Source: CBDDFN01 sp965227065
Lineage (GTDB): Bacteria > Pseudomonadota > Alphaproteobacteria > SPJN01
Direction: 5' to 3'
Length of the DNA: 64,000 nucleotides
Assembly (NCBI GenBank): GCA_965227065.1
Contig: CBDDFN010000020.1
Coordinates: 682,001-746,000 of the forward strand
The notes under the pieces are model-generated. The model saw only the letters and a list, made by a program, of their open reading frames with translations. It ran no database searches and was not told the origin of the DNA. Made by a program: the position numbers and the translations under genes. This document shows, in pieces, positions 1 to 8,588 of this stretch (positions within the stretch are counted from its first letter, which is position 1; each line of letters begins with the position of its first letter).

Positions 1-450
1 GAACTTGCCTTCCTGCAGCAGGGCCGAGGCAAGGTCTTCGCGCAGCTCATAGGCGAGGTGGCGGAATGCGCGCTGGCCTGACGGGGTCAGTTCCACCGAC
101 AGCGCATAGAGGATTGCGACGATCAGCAGGGCCACGAGGATGACGGGGCGGGCAACTGACCAGCGCGACATGCCCGACGCCCAGATGACGACAAGCTCGC
201 TGTCATTTTTAAGCCGGTTGAGCCCGTAAATGACGGCGCACAAATGCGCAATGGGCAGCACGACGCCCAGAACCGATGGGGTGATAAAGGCGGCAAAGCG
301 GCCAAACACTTCAAGCGACTGGCCTTTATTGATCAACAGGTCAAGAAAGCTGAGCGATTCGAACAGCCAGACAATGGCGGTCAGCACCGCGAGGAAAAAT
401 CCCAGCGGTCCAAGGATCTGACGCATGACATAGCGGGAGATACGCGTCAT
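1..450 (-). CDS. lptF: LptF, lipopolysaccharide export permease (N-terminal part, cut by window start)
   Basis: Translating the minus strand from the ATG at 448-450 gives 150 uninterrupted codons to the window edge, beginning MTRISRYVMRQILGPLGFF. It shows the start of a YjgP/YjgQ-type permease: a first membrane helix followed by the SLSFLDLLINKGQSL segment, then further hydrophobic segments. Family members sit in the inner membrane and, with LptG and the LptB ATPase, extract LPS and push it through LptC to the outer membrane. LptF and LptG are alike; I chose LptF because a head-to-head arrangement with pepA is typical of lptF. The C-terminal half lies outside the window. Confidence 0.85.
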   Translation of the reverse strand, partial: MTRISRYVMRQILGPLGFFLAVLTAIVWLFESLSFLDLLINKGQSLEVFGRFAAFITPSVLGVVLPIAHLCAVIYGLNRLKNDSELVVIWASGMSRWSVARPVILVALLIVAILYALSVELTPSGQRAFRHLAYELREDLASALLQEGKF

Positions 451-593
451 GGCGGGCCTGAATGCTCCTTTCAGCCGATTCTGTTGAAATCTAACAGGAA
501 ATCACCGTCAAACCCAATTGACGGATGGGGGAGGGGCTGGTGCATAGTGATCCATACACCGCCATCGCCGAAATTCCCAATCAGGAGGTTTTG

Positions 594-2075
594 ATGCGTC
601 TGTCTTTCGCGTCTCCCGCCGCGCCCAAATCCGGGGCGCTTGTTTTGCTTGCCTATGAAGACAAACCCCTTGGGGCGCTTGCCAAAGCTGCCGATGAGGC
701 GACCGGCGGGGCGATCAAACGCGCCATGGCTGCCGTCGAAATGACCGGCAAAATCGGCCAATTGGCCGATGTGACAGGCGCCGATGGCCTGAAAGCCCGG
801 CGGATTTACGTGGTCGGCATGGGCAAGGTTGCTGATTTGTCGGACCTCAAGGTGCGCGAGGCGGCCGGGGCGGCCGCGCTTAAGCTTCAAGCCGGCAAGG
901 ACAAGACCGCCACCATTCAGATTGATGCCGACGGCACGTCTATGGACGGGGCCGGGATTGCTGCCAATTTTGCCTATGGTATCCGGCTCAAGACCTACAG
1001 CTTTGATCAGTACAAAACCAAGGACAAAGACGGTGTTGTGCTTGGAACCGTCTCGGTCCAGTGCGACGGGGTGGCTGCTGCGCGCAAGGCTTACAAGCCC
1101 CTGGCAGCGATCGGCGATGGTGTGACGCTGGCGCGTGATCTGGTCAATGAGCCGCCCAATGTTCTGGTGCCGCGTGAATTTGCCAAGCGCGCCAAGGCGC
1201 TTGAGAAACTCGGAGTCACGGTCGAAATTCTGGGCGAGAAAGAGCTCAAGAAACTTGGCATGGGCGCACTTTTGGGCGTCGGCCAGGGGTCGGCCGAAGA
1301 AAGCCATCTGGTGGTTCTGCAATGGAACGGCGCGGCCAAGACCAAAAAGCCCGTCGCCTTTGTCGGCAAGGGTGTCACCTTTGACACGGGCGGTATTTCG
1401 CTCAAGCCCGGCCAGGGCATGTGGGACATGAAGATGGATATGGGCGGGGCTGCCGCCGTCATCGGCACCATGCACACACTGGCGGCCCGCAAGGCCAAGG
1501 TGAACGCGGTTGGCATCCTCGCGCTGGTTGAAAATATGCCCGATGGTTTGGCGCAGCGTCCCGCCGATGTCGTCACCTCACTGTCAGGTCAGACAATTGA
1601 AGTGCTCAATACCGACGCGGAAGGCCGCCTGATCCTGGCCGATGCGCTGTGGTATTGTCAGGACCGGTTCAAGCCGCAAGCCATGATCAATCTGGCAACC
1701 TTGACCGGGGCGATCATTGTCGCGCTGGGCCATGAGCATGCCGGTATTTTCTCTAACAATGATGATCTGGCCACCGCACTGGTGGGTGCGGGTCAAAGCA
1801 GCGGAGATGCCGCCTGGCGTATGCCGATTGGCCCCAGTTACAACAAATTGCTCAAAAGCTCGGTTGCCGATGTTGCCAATATTTCGCGTGGCGGCGGGGC
1901 AGGGTCGATCACAGCGGCCTGTTTCCTGGAACGGTTCGTCAATGATGTGCCCTGGGCGCATATCGACATTGCCGGAACCGCGTGGCGCAACGATGCCCAT
2001 GCGCTTGGTCCCGCTGGGGCAACCGGCTATGGCGTGCAGATTCTCAACCAATATGTTGCCGATCATCACGGCTAG
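594..2075 (+). CDS. pepA: Leucyl aminopeptidase (M17 family)
   Basis: About 493 residues, normal for PepA. The signature NTDAEGRL that carries metal ligands and the active-site Arg is present, as are the upstream Lys/Asp ligands in VGKGVTFDTGG and the MKMDMGG segment, so a two-metal cytosolic aminopeptidase is expected. It removes N-terminal residues from peptides; some relatives also bind DNA. The frame is open further upstream (from 525), but I place the start at 594 because AGGAGG lies at the right distance before it and the family N-terminus (MRLSFA) begins there. The holC start follows the stop by 3 bases, so the two are probably co-transcribed. Confidence 0.95.
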   Translation: MRLSFASPAAPKSGALVLLAYEDKPLGALAKAADEATGGAIKRAMAAVEMTGKIGQLADVTGADGLKARRIYVVGMGKVADLSDLKVREAAGAAALKLQAGKDKTATIQIDADGTSMDGAGIAANFAYGIRLKTYSFDQYKTKDKDGVVLGTVSVQCDGVAAARKAYKPLAAIGDGVTLARDLVNEPPNVLVPREFAKRAKALEKLGVTVEILGEKELKKLGMGALLGVGQGSAEESHLVVLQWNGAAKTKKPVAFVGKGVTFDTGGISLKPGQGMWDMKMDMGGAAAVIGTMHTLAARKAKVNAVGILALVENMPDGLAQRPADVVTSLSGQTIEVLNTDAEGRLILADALWYCQDRFKPQAMINLATLTGAIIVALGHEHAGIFSNNDDLATALVGAGQSSGDAAWRMPIGPSYNKLLKSSVADVANISRGGGAGSITAACFLERFVNDVPWAHIDIAGTAWRNDAHALGPAGATGYGVQILNQYVADHHG

Positions 2076-2078
2076 GCC

Positions 2079-2528
2079 ATGACTGATGTGCTGTTCTACC
2101 ATCTGACGCAGCGCACACTTGATGGTGTGCTGCCCGAGTTGCTGGAACGCACCTTGGCCCGGTCCTGGCGCGCGGTCGTAAAGGTGGGCGAGGAAGAACG
2201 CCTCGCCGACCTTGACCGGCATTTATGGACCTATGCCGATGACAGTTTCCTGCCCCATGGCACGGCCGAGCTTGGCCACAGTGAAAATCAGCCCATTTAC
2301 CTGACCGCCGATGATGCGCGTCCCAATGGGGCGGAAGTTCTGTTTCTGGTGATGGGGGCCGAACCCGGCATAGCGGATGGTTATGAACGCTGGGTTGATC
2401 TGTTTGACGGCACTGATCCTGATGCGGTGGCCGCGGCCCGGACGCGCTACAAGGCCGCCAAGGATGCCGGCCACACCGTCACCTATTGGGCGGAAAATGA
2501 TCAGGGCAAGTTTGAGCAGAAAGGCTAG
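2079..2528 (+). CDS. holC: DNA polymerase III subunit chi
   Basis: 149 residues, the usual size. It has the family start MTDVLFYHLT, the ERLADLDRHLWTYADDSFLPHG core and the NQPIYLT strand typical of HolC. Chi joins the clamp loader through psi and binds single-stranded DNA-binding protein, helping the replisome. It starts 3 bases after pepA, an arrangement common in Alphaproteobacteria. Its TAG stop lies inside the four bases CTAG shared with the stop of the ABC-F gene on the other strand. Confidence 0.92.
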   Translation: MTDVLFYHLTQRTLDGVLPELLERTLARSWRAVVKVGEEERLADLDRHLWTYADDSFLPHGTAELGHSENQPIYLTADDARPNGAEVLFLVMGAEPGIADGYERWVDLFDGTDPDAVAAARTRYKAAKDAGHTVTYWAENDQGKFEQKG

Positions 2529-4411
2529 GCGAGGGCCTCGGCCGCCTCGATTTTCTCCATCGCCTCCATCCAGCGGCTCTCGGCCTCTTCCAGCGCCTTC
2601 TCGCGCAGAGCCTTTTCCTGATTGTAGCGGGCGGCCTTTTCCGGCGCTTCGGTGTAAAGCTCAGGATTGCCGAGCGCCTTGTCGATCAGCCCGATTTCGC
2701 GAGTGAGCTTTGCCATTTCGGCTTCGGCCTTTTCGGCCTCGCGTTTCAGGGGCTTGAGCGCCTCGCGCGCCTCTGCTGATTTACGGCGGCGTTCCTTGGC
2801 ATCATCGATCTTGGGCGCTTCGTCTTTTTGCTCCTGACCGGCGCTGCGGCGCTCGGCCAGCAGATAACGGCGATAATCGTCCAAATCGCCGTCAAAAGCG
2901 GTGACGCCGCCATCGCCCACCAGCCACAGACGGTCCGCGCAGGTCTCGATCAGATGCCGGTCGTGGCTGATCAGAATGACAGCGCCATCATATCCATTGA
3001 TCGCGTGGATCAGCGCCTCGCGGGCATCAACATCCAGATGGTTGGTCGGTTCATCCAGCAACATCAAATGCGGCGCCGAAAAACTCATCAGGGCAAAGAC
3101 AAGCCGCACACGTTCCCCGCCCGATAGTTTTTCCGCCTCAGTGTCCTGTTTGCCGGCCCCCAGGCCGAACTGGGCGAGCCGGGCGCGAATGCGCGCCTCA
3201 GGATGATCTTCCATCAAATGGGCGAGATGCTCATAGGCCGACTGCTTGGGGTTAAGGTCTTCAATCTGGTGCTGCGCAAAGTAAGAGGTCAGCAGTTTTT
3301 TCGATTGCCGCCGCTTGCCATCCATCGGGTCGAGCCGCCCGGCCAGCAATTTGGCAAAGGTGGACTTGCCATTGCCATTGGCCCCCAGCAGCGCAATCCG
3401 GTCATCCATATCGATGCGCTGATTAAGCCCGGTCAGGATTGGCTTTCCCTCAACATAGCCGACCGACACATCTTCAAGCGCAATCAAGGGCGGCGACAAA
3501 GGCTGGGGATTGGGAAACTCCATGGTTTCCATCTGATCCTCAGAGATTGCCACAATCGGCTCCAGCTTCGCGAGCGCTTTCAACCGGCTTTGCGCCTGAC
3601 GGGCCTTGGTTGCCTTGGCGCGAAAACGGTCAACAAAGGCTTGCATATGACGCCGCTGGGCTTCCTGTTTGGCGCGCTTTGCCATCATCTGTTCAAGCTG
3701 CTCGCGCCGCGTGCGTTCAAACGCATCATAGCCGCCAGTGTAGGAGGTGAGGCGTCCATCTTTCAGATGCAGGATCGAATCAACCGTCTGATTGAGAATG
3801 TCGCGGTCGTGACTGACGATCAGAACGGTGCGGGGATAGCGTTTGAGGAAATGCTCAAGCCACATCACCCCTTCAAGGTCGAGATAGTTCGTCGGCTCAT
3901 CCAAAAGCAGCAAGTCGGGCTCGGCAAACAGCATGGCGCCGAGTGCCACCCGCATACGCCAGCCGCCGGAAAATTCATGCAGGGGTTTTTGTTGATCGGC
4001 CTCGGTAAACCCAAGTCCTGACAGAATGCGCGCTGCGCGGGCAGGCGCGTCATGGGCGCCAATATCGGCCAGGCGCGTGTGGACCTCGCCAATGCGGTGG
4101 GGGTCGGTCACAGTATCGGCTTCGGCCAGCAGGGCGGTGCGTTCGGTGTCGGCCGCCAGAACTGCGCTCAACAGGTTTTGGCTTGTGTCATCGATTTCCT
4201 GCATGACATGGCCAAGCCGGGCGCCGGGCCGCAATCTGATCGAGCCGTCATCAGGCGGCATGTCGCCAACAATCAGCCGCAACAGGGTGGACTTGCCGGT
4301 TCCGTTTTTGCCCACAAGGCCGATCGTGTGGCCCTCGGGCAGACGCGCGGTTGCGCGGTCGAACAAAACCCGCCCGCCAATCCGATATGTCAGGTCATTG
4401 ATATGCAGCAT
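2525..4411 (-). CDS. ABC-F family ATP-binding protein (Uup/YheS-like)
   Basis: About 628 residues from the ATG at 4409-4411 (MLHINDLTYRIGG), with no transmembrane part. Two ABC domains are visible: Walker A GLVGKNGTGKST and LGANGNGKST, signatures EFSGGWRMR and KLSGGERVR, and LLLDEPTNYLDLEG and LMLLDEPTNHLD Walker B segments, joined by the charged linker typical of ABC-F. A Lys/Glu-rich coiled-coil tail follows. ABC-F proteins act on ribosomes or in DNA maintenance; Uup and YheS/EttA types cannot be separated here. The frame is open 33 codons further upstream, but the family N-terminus begins at the chosen Met. It faces ndk across a 134-base divergent gap. Confidence 0.93.
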   Translation of the reverse strand: MLHINDLTYRIGGRVLFDRATARLPEGHTIGLVGKNGTGKSTLLRLIVGDMPPDDGSIRLRPGARLGHVMQEIDDTSQNLLSAVLAADTERTALLAEADTVTDPHRIGEVHTRLADIGAHDAPARAARILSGLGFTEADQQKPLHEFSGGWRMRVALGAMLFAEPDLLLLDEPTNYLDLEGVMWLEHFLKRYPRTVLIVSHDRDILNQTVDSILHLKDGRLTSYTGGYDAFERTRREQLEQMMAKRAKQEAQRRHMQAFVDRFRAKATKARQAQSRLKALAKLEPIVAISEDQMETMEFPNPQPLSPPLIALEDVSVGYVEGKPILTGLNQRIDMDDRIALLGANGNGKSTFAKLLAGRLDPMDGKRRQSKKLLTSYFAQHQIEDLNPKQSAYEHLAHLMEDHPEARIRARLAQFGLGAGKQDTEAEKLSGGERVRLVFALMSFSAPHLMLLDEPTNHLDVDAREALIHAINGYDGAVILISHDRHLIETCADRLWLVGDGGVTAFDGDLDDYRRYLLAERRSAGQEQKDEAPKIDDAKERRRKSAEAREALKPLKREAEKAEAEMAKLTREIGLIDKALGNPELYTEAPEKAARYNQEKALREKALEEAESRWMEAMEKIEAAEALA

Positions 4412-4545
4412 GATGAGGCGCGCTTTAGCACGGCTGCGTGCGGCTTGCATCATGTGGCGAAAGGCCGCTTGCCCCGCCACGCATCCCGTTTTTATAAACC
4501 GCCCGCACACACATCACGACCATCAGCCAGTTCAGGGAGATCCTC

Positions 4546-4968
4546 ATGGCGCTCGAGCGGACCTTTTCGATTATTAAACCCGATGCCACCCGCCGCAATA
4601 TCACCGGCAAAGTGATCGCCAAACTGGAAGAGGGCGGTCTGCGCGTCGTTGCTTCCAAGCGCATTCACATGAGCCAGGAACAGGCCGAAGGCTTTTATGC
4701 GGTTCACAAGGAACGCCCCTTCTTTGGCGAGCTTGTCGAATTCATGATGTCAGAGCCGGTGGTGGTTCAAGTGCTCGAAGGCGAAAACGCCATCGCGCGC
4801 AACCGTGAAATTATGGGCGCAACCAATCCCGAAGACGCCGATGCCGGCACCATTCGTAAAGAGTTTGCTTTGTCGATTGGTGAAAACACCGTGCATGGCT
4901 CGGATGGTCCTGACACCGCCAAAGATGAAATTGCTTTCTTCTTCAGCGATGATGAGATTGTCGGCTAG
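4546..4968 (+). CDS. ndk: Nucleoside diphosphate kinase
   Basis: 140 residues, the standard length. It starts MALERTFSIIKPDA and contains the catalytic His in the NTVHGSD motif, so it should transfer the gamma phosphate between NTPs and NDPs through a phosphohistidine. GGGAGA lies just upstream of the ATG. The gene sits alone between the divergent ABC-F gene and the convergent GT-C gene; its stop codon directly abuts the stop codon of the latter, and its terminator hairpin lies inside that neighbour's coding sequence. Confidence 0.97.
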   Translation: MALERTFSIIKPDATRRNITGKVIAKLEEGGLRVVASKRIHMSQEQAEGFYAVHKERPFFGELVEFMMSEPVVVQVLEGENAIARNREIMGATNPEDADAGTIRKEFALSIGENTVHGSDGPDTAKDEIAFFFSDDEIVG

Positions 4969-6708
4969 TCAGCCCGCCTCATTCAGAATCTCAGAAGGGC
5001 TGTCTTCGGACGGCCCTTTTTTGTTGCCCACATTGACCGGGCAAAGCTGCAAGCCGTGGGCGGCAATGGCGGCATCAATTTCGGGCGTCGGGCGCATGTA
5101 AAGCACCTGATAGACCCAGTCCTCATCCACCGGCATGACGATGAAGCTGAAATTCTCCGGCAATCTGTCTTCCAGCGGTGACAGAAGCTGGAAATAGCTG
5201 TCATAGGGCGGAATATCGCAATGGCGCGAGATATCGTCCTGACGGCGGACATTCTTGATCTGGCCGGTATAGAAATTGACCTGACGGTCGATCAGATAGG
5301 CGTGATTGCCCGCGCGCTGGTGACCGGGGCGTGAGGAATAGACCTCGCCCTGCTTGGCCACCCACTCATCGGTCAGTCCCAGCATGTCGATCACCGGCAG
5401 GCGGGAATAATAAGGCATGGCGCCTGCTGCGCCGAGCGCCAGAACCGGGGTGGGCGCTATATCACCGAAATAGCGTTTGTAGGCTTCGCCGACTTTCTTC
5501 CAATGCTCGGGCCCTTCAAGCACATGGGCGTTCAGTTCCCGGATTGCTTCAATGCCGCCTGTGCGCTGGAAGGTGCCGCCGTGAAAGGCCGACGCGCCGA
5601 TCACTGCGGCGAGCATCAACAGGCGGAAGCCGTCAAGCTGGCGCAGACAGGCCACCATCACAATGGCCAGAAGCGGGATTGCGGCGACGAAGAAGCGGAA
5701 CTCCATAAAATCGCCGCCGGTCTGGATGATATAGACGAGCCACAGGCTCAAAATTCCAACCAGTGCCAGCCAGTTGAGATCACGCACGATCTTGAAGAAG
5801 CGGACGATCAGAATGACCAGGAAGGGCAGGACGAGATAGGAGATCAGGAATTTGCCCGAAAAGAAGATGCCGCGTAGCGCGGTGACCAGCGGGTCGGCCT
5901 CGTCGGACAATTTCACATAATAGGTGTTGGGGAAGATGTCCTGATAATAGCCGATCTTCCAGAACAGCCAGGCGCCGATCATGCCGACGGCAGGTGTGGC
6001 GGCAACGATCGCCAGGGCAAGTTTTTGACCGAGCGGCTTGTCGAGCACCAGCCAGCGCAGCCCCAACAGCCCCGCTATCACCATCAGGAAGACACCCGCA
6101 TCCATCCGCGTCAGCACAGCCAGCCCCGCCAGCACTGAAATCATGAGCATGCGGGCAAGTGTCCAGTCATCAGACGTCTTCAGGCTCGCCGCCACCCGGA
6201 AGCACCACACCAGAAGGGCCGTGACCAGCATGGTTTCAAGCCCGCCGGTGGCGTAGGAGATGAAGGTAAAATTCGTGCCTGCGATCAAAACCGCAATGAT
6301 GGCTTCTGAGCGTGTGCCGAGCAGTTCGGTAGCCAGCCGGTAGGTGCCGAGCAATGCAAAGAAGAAACAGACCAGGCCGAGCAGCTGGCTTGCGATGATG
6401 ACATCATGACCAAGCGCAATCGGCACGGCCATGATCATGGTCCACAAAAAGTTGGTGTAACCCTCCACCGGTTTGGGATCAAAGCCCGGCGGGTTGAATT
6501 GCAGGCCCCAGCCTTCGACCAGATTGTACGAATAGCGAAAGGAGATGAACGCATCATCCTGGATGAAGCGCAGCACCCAGGCCGCGCCGAGCAGGATGAG
6601 CAGCAGCACACCGAGATAAAATAGCGGTGCGCGGTCTAGCCGGTTTGCAATCGCGTTTGGAATGGCCAGGACAGGCGGCGCCCACACCCCTTTTAGCCGG
6701 TCGTCCAT
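4969..6708 (-). CDS. GT-C fold membrane glycosyltransferase-like protein
   Basis: 579 residues with about ten hydrophobic helices and a C-terminal soluble domain (from about residue 390). The first extracytoplasmic loop carries QDDAFISFRYSYNLVEG and later VEGYTNFLW, the pattern seen in ArnT/PMT-like and arabinofuranosyltransferase-like GT-C proteins, where the two Asp bind metal or the lipid-linked sugar donor. Donor and acceptor cannot be told from sequence. It starts 4 bases after the purN stop, so it is probably the third gene of a purM-purN operon. The last codons overlap the ndk terminator hairpin, giving a low-conservation tail. Confidence 0.75.
   Translation of the reverse strand: MDDRLKGVWAPPVLAIPNAIANRLDRAPLFYLGVLLLILLGAAWVLRFIQDDAFISFRYSYNLVEGWGLQFNPPGFDPKPVEGYTNFLWTMIMAVPIALGHDVIIASQLLGLVCFFFALLGTYRLATELLGTRSEAIIAVLIAGTNFTFISYATGGLETMLVTALLVWCFRVAASLKTSDDWTLARMLMISVLAGLAVLTRMDAGVFLMVIAGLLGLRWLVLDKPLGQKLALAIVAATPAVGMIGAWLFWKIGYYQDIFPNTYYVKLSDEADPLVTALRGIFFSGKFLISYLVLPFLVILIVRFFKIVRDLNWLALVGILSLWLVYIIQTGGDFMEFRFFVAAIPLLAIVMVACLRQLDGFRLLMLAAVIGASAFHGGTFQRTGGIEAIRELNAHVLEGPEHWKKVGEAYKRYFGDIAPTPVLALGAAGAMPYYSRLPVIDMLGLTDEWVAKQGEVYSSRPGHQRAGNHAYLIDRQVNFYTGQIKNVRRQDDISRHCDIPPYDSYFQLLSPLEDRLPENFSFIVMPVDEDWVYQVLYMRPTPEIDAAIAAHGLQLCPVNVGNKKGPSEDSPSEILNEAG
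4995..5022 (+). terminator. Rho-independent terminator of ndk
   Basis: A 10-bp stem AAGGGCTGTC / GACGGCCCTT (one G-T pair) closed by the stable loop TTCG is followed by a run of six T. It lies 26 bases past the ndk stop, entirely inside the last 20 or so codons of the opposite-strand GT-C gene. The reverse strand has no T run after the stem, so it should act only on ndk transcripts. Confidence 0.88.
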
Positions 6709-6712
6709 GATC

Positions 6713-7381
6713 TCACCCTGTCATTGGTGGCGGTACGATGATCGGTTCAGCCGCTTGTGCGGTAGAGCCGGAAATTTTCACGCGTTCGGAAACAACGCGC
6801 ACCTTGCCCATGGCGATCAGCCGGACCGCTTCAGGGTAAATCTTGTGTTCGACCGTCAGCACGCGGGCTTCCAGTGTTTCGGGCGTATCATCGGCCAGAA
6901 CCGGAACCGCGCCTTGAATGATGATCGGGCCTTCATCTGTGCCCACGCGCACAAAATGAACCGTGGCGCCGGTGATGCGCACACCCAGTTCCAGCGCGCG
7001 CTCGTGCACGTGAATGCCTTTGAAAGCGGGCAGAATGGCGGGATGAATATTGATCAGCTTGTTGCGCCAGTCCTTGACGAAATCTTCAGACAACAAGCGC
7101 ATGTAACCGGCAAGACAGATCAGTTCGGCCCCGGTCTGTTTGATGATGCGGCTGACTTCGGCATCAAAGCTTTCGCGGCTGGCAAAGCTCTTGTGATCAA
7201 GCGCCTCGGTGGCCAGCCCGGCATCGCGGGCGCGTTCAAGCCCCTTGGCGGTCGGCTTGTTGGAAAAGACCAGCACGATTTCGGCGGGAAAGTCTTCCTG
7301 CGAGCAGGCATCAATCAGCGCTTGCAGATTGGAACCCCGGCCCGAAATCAGAACGGCGATCTTGAGTTTCTTAGCCGCCAT
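6713..7381 (-). CDS. purN: Phosphoribosylglycinamide formyltransferase 1
   Basis: 222 residues from the ATG at 7379-7381 (MAAKKLKIAVLISGRGSNLQ), preceded by AAGGAA. It has the 10-formyl-THF enzyme signature: INIHPAILPAFKG with the catalytic Asn and His, and GATVHFVRVGTDEGPII with the catalytic Asp. It carries out the third step of purine synthesis, formylating GAR. The tail after the family's usual end (about 15 residues, Pro-rich) is slightly longer than normal. It overlaps the end of purM by 11 bases, showing translational coupling. Confidence 0.95.
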   Translation of the reverse strand: MAAKKLKIAVLISGRGSNLQALIDACSQEDFPAEIVLVFSNKPTAKGLERARDAGLATEALDHKSFASRESFDAEVSRIIKQTGAELICLAGYMRLLSEDFVKDWRNKLINIHPAILPAFKGIHVHERALELGVRITGATVHFVRVGTDEGPIIIQGAVPVLADDTPETLEARVLTVEHKIYPEAVRLIAMGKVRVVSERVKISGSTAQAAEPIIVPPPMTG

Positions 7382-8519
7382 GGTCGAGCGTTCCTTGATA
7401 GTGCACTGGTGCGCCATCGCGCGGTTCGATTGTGCCGATCACACGGGCGGTTTCGCCATGTTCCTGCAACAGCGCAATGGCCTCGTCCTTTTTGTCGGCG
7501 GCGACAACAGCAATCATGCCGATACCGCAATTAAAGGTGCGCAGCATTTCCGCGTCATCAAGGCCCGCATTATCGCGCAGCCAGCGGAACACGCCGGGCA
7601 GGCCAAGCGATCCGGCATTGATCACCGCGCCGAGATGATCGGGCAGGACGCGCGGCAGATTTTCGGTCAAGCCGCCGCCGGTAATGTGGGCGAGCGCTTT
7701 AACAAGGCCCGCGCGATGGGCGGCAAGACAGCTTTTGACATAGATGCGGGTGGGGGAAAGCAGCGCCTCGCCCAAGGTCAAACCGGCAGAGAAGGGGCAG
7801 GTCTTTTTATAGTCGAGCGCATTGGCGGTGACGATCCGGCGAACGAGCGAAAAGCCGTTGGAATGAACACCGTTGGAATGAAGTCCGATCAGCACATCGC
7901 CTTCGGCAATCTGGTCCAGTTGGGGCAACAGTGTTCCGCGTTCGGCCGCGCCGACGCAAAAGCCTGCAAGATCATAGTCCTCGCCATCATACAGGCCCGG
8001 CATTTCGGCTGTTTCCCCGCCGATCAGGGCGGCGCCGGCCTGACGGCAGCCATCGGCAATGCCTTTGATAACGCTTGCCGCGGCATCGACCGACAATTTG
8101 CCGGTGGCGAAATAATCCAGGAAGAACAGCGGCTCGGCCCCTTGCACCACCAGATCATTGACACACATGGCCACCAGATCGACGCCGACCGTGTCATGGA
8201 TGCCGGTTTCCACTGCAATCATCAACTTGGTGCCGACCCCGTCATTGGCGGCCACCAGCACCGGATCGGAAAAGCCCGCAGCTTTGAGATCAAAAAGACC
8301 GCCAAAGCCGCCCAGACCGCCATCTTCGCCGCTGTCGGAACCCGGCCGGGCGGTTGATTTGGCAAACGGCTTGATGCGTTCCACCAATTCATTGCCCGCA
8401 TCAATATCGACGCCGGCTTCCTTGTAGCTCATATGATTGGCTTTGGTATCTTCGGCCATGGACAGGTCTTTGCTTGATGATCCCCCGGAGGGGCTTGTTT
8501 GGTGGCGGGCAATGGTCAT
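7371..8519 (-). CDS. purM: Phosphoribosylformylglycinamidine cyclo-ligase (AIR synthetase)
   Basis: Up to 382 residues. The family core starts at MSYKEAGVDIDAG and includes SDPVLVAANDGVGTKL, the ATP/substrate part DLVAMCVNDLVVQGAEPLFF, the ALIGGETAEMPG motif and ITGGGLTENLPR. It closes the imidazole ring to form AIR in purine synthesis. The start is uncertain: ATG at 8519 has AGG eight bases upstream, but 8459 and 8432 are also possible because the first 29 residues are not family-like. It leads the purM-purN-GT-C operon and is divergent from the DUF1800 gene. Confidence 0.93.
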   Translation of the reverse strand: MTIARHQTSPSGGSSSKDLSMAEDTKANHMSYKEAGVDIDAGNELVERIKPFAKSTARPGSDSGEDGGLGGFGGLFDLKAAGFSDPVLVAANDGVGTKLMIAVETGIHDTVGVDLVAMCVNDLVVQGAEPLFFLDYFATGKLSVDAAASVIKGIADGCRQAGAALIGGETAEMPGLYDGEDYDLAGFCVGAAERGTLLPQLDQIAEGDVLIGLHSNGVHSNGFSLVRRIVTANALDYKKTCPFSAGLTLGEALLSPTRIYVKSCLAAHRAGLVKALAHITGGGLTENLPRVLPDHLGAVINAGSLGLPGVFRWLRDNAGLDDAEMLRTFNCGIGMIAVVAADKKDEAIALLQEHGETARVIGTIEPRDGAPVHYQGTLDHGG

Positions 8520-8588
8520 AGTTTCGACCTATTGGAGCGATAAATAGCATCCGATTCCCCCATTCCAAAGCCTTGAGGGAACCTCAGC

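Noticed and set aside
3203..4021. 272-codon open frame antisense to the ABC-F gene
   Set aside because: Shadow of a well-supported ABC-F ATPase with both Walker and signature motifs on the other strand.
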